This document shows, one piece after another, positions 15,381-17,343 of a DNA stretch of 17,343 bases (position 1 is its first letter; each line of letters opens with the position of its first letter). The notes under the pieces are model-generated. The model did no database searches. It was not told the DNA's origin and saw only the letters and a list, made by a program, of their open reading frames with translations. Made by a program: the position numbers and the translations under genes. Source of the DNA: Acidimicrobiaceae bacterium (lineage in GTDB: Bacteria > Actinomycetota > Acidimicrobiia > Acidimicrobiales > UBA8190). The stretch is taken from the NCBI GenBank assembly GCA_003453695.1, contig DMNK01000009.1, positions 15,621-32,963 of the forward strand. Reading direction: 5' to 3'.

Positions 15381-16610
15381 ATGCGCATCCTCGCCATCGT
15401 CCCCTTGTACCCCCCGCACCACATCGGGGGGTACGAAGTCGTGTGCAAGGGGGTGATGGACAGGCTGGCTGAGCGTGGCCATGAAGTGATGGTGCTGACG
15501 GCTGCCCACGAAATGGCCGGAGTCCCCTCCGGTGACAGTGGCGGCGCGGTCCGGGTCGAGCGCAAGCTCGACGGATGGTGGGACTGGGAGAAGAACGGCT
15601 CTCGGGAGACGACGCCGCTCGATCGGGCCCGCGTGGAGCGTCACAACGAGCGGGCGCTCAGGGCCGTGCTGCGGGAGTTCCGTCCCGATGTGGCCTCGAT
15701 CTGGAGCCTCGTCTATCTGTCGTGGTCGCTGGCCACCCTCCTCGAGCGCCGGTCCGTGCCCGTCGTCGTGACCATGGGAGACGACTGGATCTGCTTCGCC
15801 GCCGAGCTCGATGCGTGGATGCGGACACTCGCTCGAAGGCCGTGGTTGTCGCCCGTGGCACGCATGTTGGGGTTCGAGACAGAGCTGCCGACGTTTCGCC
15901 ACGCCCGGGTCAGTTTCGCCAGCCGGATGATCGCCGACAGAGTCGAGCAATCGGCACGCTGGCGGTTCGACGATGCGCCGGTCATCCCCATGGGGATCGA
16001 GACCAGGGACTTCCCCATCGTCGACGTGTCCGGGACGAGCAAGGATTGGCAATGGCGCCTCCTCTACATGGGCCGAGTGGTGCCGCAGAAGGGGGTCCAC
16101 ACGGCGGTCCGGGCCCTGGCACATCTCCCGCCTGAAGCGACGCTCGATGTCGACGGCTACTGCTCTGCCGGCGATCGACGCGAGCTGACGGCACTGGCGG
16201 AGGAGCTGCGGGTGACGGACCGCCTCCGGTTCTCGTTCTCTCCCCGGTCGGTGCTGGCCGCTCGGTACCGCCAGGCCGATGCCGTCGTGTTCCCGAGCGA
16301 GTGGCCCGAGCCCTTCGGGCTGGTGCCGCTCGAAGCCATGGCCTGCGGTGCGCCCGTCGTGGCCACCGGCACGGGAGGTTCAGGCGAGTTCCTGGCCGAC
16401 GGCAACAACTGCCTGCTGTTCCAGGCGGGGGACGCCGGCGCTCTCGCCGACGCCGTCAAGCGGCTGGCTTCGGACGACGAGCTTCGACAGCTCGTCGTCA
16501 CGGGCGGGACCCGGACGGCTCATGCCATGACGCTCGATGTGTATGCCGAGCGGCTCGAGAAGGTTCACCTGTCGGCAGCCGAGCAGTCGTCGACTTTCGG
16601 CCGACCTTGA
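15381..16610 (+). CDS. GT4-family glycosyltransferase, tandem copy 3
   Basis: This gene encodes 409 residues from ATG 15381, 8 bp after the stop of copy 2; only a weak AGGG at 15363-15366 precedes it, so coupling is likely. The frame is open far upstream, but this ATG aligns exactly with the starts of copies 1 and 2 (MRILAIVPLYPPHHIGGYEV, in two parts). The acceptor domain has GWWDWEKNGS and TMGDDWICFAAELDAW. The donor domain has LLYMGRVVPQKGV and E310-PFGLVPL-E318. It is the most divergent copy: it lacks FDRRPWARPLGR (here ARRPWLSPVARM), has a different ribose-side loop (FSFSPRSVLAARY), and a longer C-terminal tail (SAAEQSSTFGRP). It probably accepts a different sugar or acceptor from copies 1 and 2. 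It is the last gene of the operon before a 92-bp gap. Confidence 0.88.
   Translation: MRILAIVPLYPPHHIGGYEVVCKGVMDRLAERGHEVMVLTAAHEMAGVPSGDSGGAVRVERKLDGWWDWEKNGSRETTPLDRARVERHNERALRAVLREFRPDVASIWSLVYLSWSLATLLERRSVPVVVTMGDDWICFAAELDAWMRTLARRPWLSPVARMLGFETELPTFRHARVSFASRMIADRVEQSARWRFDDAPVIPMGIETRDFPIVDVSGTSKDWQWRLLYMGRVVPQKGVHTAVRALAHLPPEATLDVDGYCSAGDRRELTALAEELRVTDRLRFSFSPRSVLAARYRQADAVVFPSEWPEPFGLVPLEAMACGAPVVATGTGGSGEFLADGNNCLLFQAGDAGALADAVKRLASDDELRQLVVTGGTRTAHAMTLDVYAERLEKVHLSAAEQSSTFGRP
16290..16350 (+). repeat. 61-bp direct repeat, copy in GT4 gene 3
   Basis: Identical partner of 15073-15133, in the same frame and at the same site of the paralogous protein (EX7E region). Flanking codons differ at once (GTG before it against GTC, and Ala instead of Val after ACG). 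Confidence 0.85.
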
Positions 16611-16688
16611 CCTTCCCCGGTCCTCGGGCAACCGCGCCCGGATACCCGGCTGGTCGGGCGACAGGCCATGGTGCCGGCACAGCCTCCA

Positions 16689-16694
16689 TATACT
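16689..16694 (+). promoter_or_regulatory. -10 box for a leaderless acyltransferase transcript
   Basis: TATACT matches the -10 consensus at five of six positions and ends eight bases before GTG 16703. The transcript would begin on or just before the start codon, and no ribosome site is seen. The preceding 92-bp gap has no clear -35 box and no convincing terminator. Confidence 0.45.
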
Positions 16695-16702
16695 GCCGAC
16701 CC

Positions 16703-17343
16703 GTGCCGGACGAGAGATTGGCGAAGTTGCCTTGGAAGGCTCGCTATCTCCTTGGTTGGCGTGTGACCAGTTGGCTCCGGCTCCTCGTGCTGCGGGCGAC
16801 GCACCTGCACTGCAACGTCGACATCGAATGGCCTGTACGGCTCGGGCCCGGGTTCAGTCTCTTCATCCCGGACGGAGGCAGCTTCGTCGTCGGGAAGGGA
16901 GTGGACTTCCGCCGCGATTTCTCCTGTGAGATCCAGGGCGACGGCCGGGTGGAGATCGGGGCCGGGACGGTGTTCACCTCCAACACCCTCATCCAGTGCT
17001 CGACGTTGGTGAGCATCGGGAGCCGATGCGCCTTCGGACAGTCGACGGTCATTGCCGACGGCTACCACCGCTACCGCGATCCCGAGAGGAATTGGGCCGA
17101 GCAGGGCTACGACTTCAAGCCCATTCGCATCGGGGACGGAGCCGGGGTGTCGGACAAGTGCACCATCCAGGCTGACATCGGGGAGAAAGCCGTCGTCGCC
17201 AGCGGGTCGGTCGTCAATCGGCCCGTGCCCCCCTATTGCCTTGCCGTCGGCGCGCCTGCCCGGGTTGTCCGCTACTTCGGACCTCCGGAACTGCGCGAAG
17301 AGCTTCTGGCCGGCACCCGCAGGCGAAGCAGGCGGTTCAGCGC
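16703..17343 (+). CDS. Left-handed beta-helix acyltransferase (hexapeptide family), C-terminus cut by window edge
   Basis: 213 codons are visible from GTG 16703 and the frame is still open at the edge. After a basic, hydrophobic N-terminus (about residues 10-35, with WKARYLLGWRVTSWLRLLVL in a possible amphipathic or membrane helix), hexapeptide-type turns appear: VRLGPGFS, FVVGKGVDF, VEIGAGTVF, VSIGSRCAF, IRIGDGAGVSDKC and IGEKAVVASGSVV. The loop IADGYHRYRDP places H122 where the catalytic His of xenobiotic/WcaF-like acetyltransferases is expected. The end of the helix is CLAVGAPARVVR (about 179-190), matching the family's usual GxPAKxIR closure. Known members transfer acetyl or similar groups from acyl-CoA to sugars; O-acetylation of the cluster's glycan is the natural inference. 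GTG is chosen because of the -10 directly upstream. Confidence 0.85.
   Translation, partial: MPDERLAKLPWKARYLLGWRVTSWLRLLVLRATHLHCNVDIEWPVRLGPGFSLFIPDGGSFVVGKGVDFRRDFSCEIQGDGRVEIGAGTVFTSNTLIQCSTLVSIGSRCAFGQSTVIADGYHRYRDPERNWAEQGYDFKPIRIGDGAGVSDKCTIQADIGEKAVVASGSVVNRPVPPYCLAVGAPARVVRYFGPPELREELLAGTRRRSRRFS

Noticed and set aside
16611..16702. Possible terminator after the GT4 operon
   Set aside because: GCCCG and CGGGC can pair over a long loop, but the stem is short and no T-tract follows.
1..17343. tRNA, rRNA, CRISPR arrays, insertion sequences, attachment sites
   Set aside because: No cloverleaf-like CCA ends, regularly spaced repeats, transposase motifs or terminal inverted repeats were seen on either strand. 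This was reading by eye, not a covariance-model search.

Overview
The window is very GC-rich DNA with frequent GTG starts, tight gene packing and several start codons placed directly behind -10 boxes, as in leaderless actinobacterial transcripts. This suggests an Actinomycetota genome, possibly an Acidimicrobiia-like lineage; the class-level guess is weak. I see no tRNA, rRNA, CRISPR array, insertion sequence or phage gene, and no gene-free stretch longer than about 155 bases.

Left half (1-8417, all minus strand, read right to left). Three large exported proteins lie head to tail. The first is a 1383-residue protein with a signal peptide, a divergent subtilisin (S8) domain and a C-terminal FG-GAP/PQQ-like beta-propeller (8417-4266). 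The second is an 832-residue exported protein related to neutral/alkaline ceramidases (4258-1760). The third is an exported protein of unknown function that runs off the left edge (1763-1) and appears to start on CTG, with its start overlapping the previous stop. Spacings of 7 bp and minus 4 bp argue for one operon, read from a promoter at about 8473-8502.

Right half (8527-17343, plus strand except one gene). This is a glycan assembly and decoration cluster. It encodes an NAD-dependent sugar-nucleotide dehydratase/epimerase (8527-9534), a SAM methyltransferase (9593-10330), a convergent FkbM-type methyltransferase on the minus strand (11169-10354), a PAPS-dependent sulfotransferase (11323-12174), a second class I methyltransferase (12171-12941), three tandem paralogous GT4 glycosyltransferases (12958-14169, 14173-15372, 15381-16610) and a left-handed beta-helix acyltransferase cut by the right edge (16703 onward). 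Sulfotransferase, methyltransferase and the three glycosyltransferases have overlaps or gaps of at most 16 bp and look like one operon. Together they could build a short oligosaccharide or glycolipid carrying sulfate, methyl and acyl groups; the actual product cannot be read from the sequence.

The points most worth following are the secreted three-gene cassette with its atypical subtilase, the triplicated glycosyltransferases with a mosaic 61-bp identical block, the probable CTG start, and the repeated leaderless-promoter layout.
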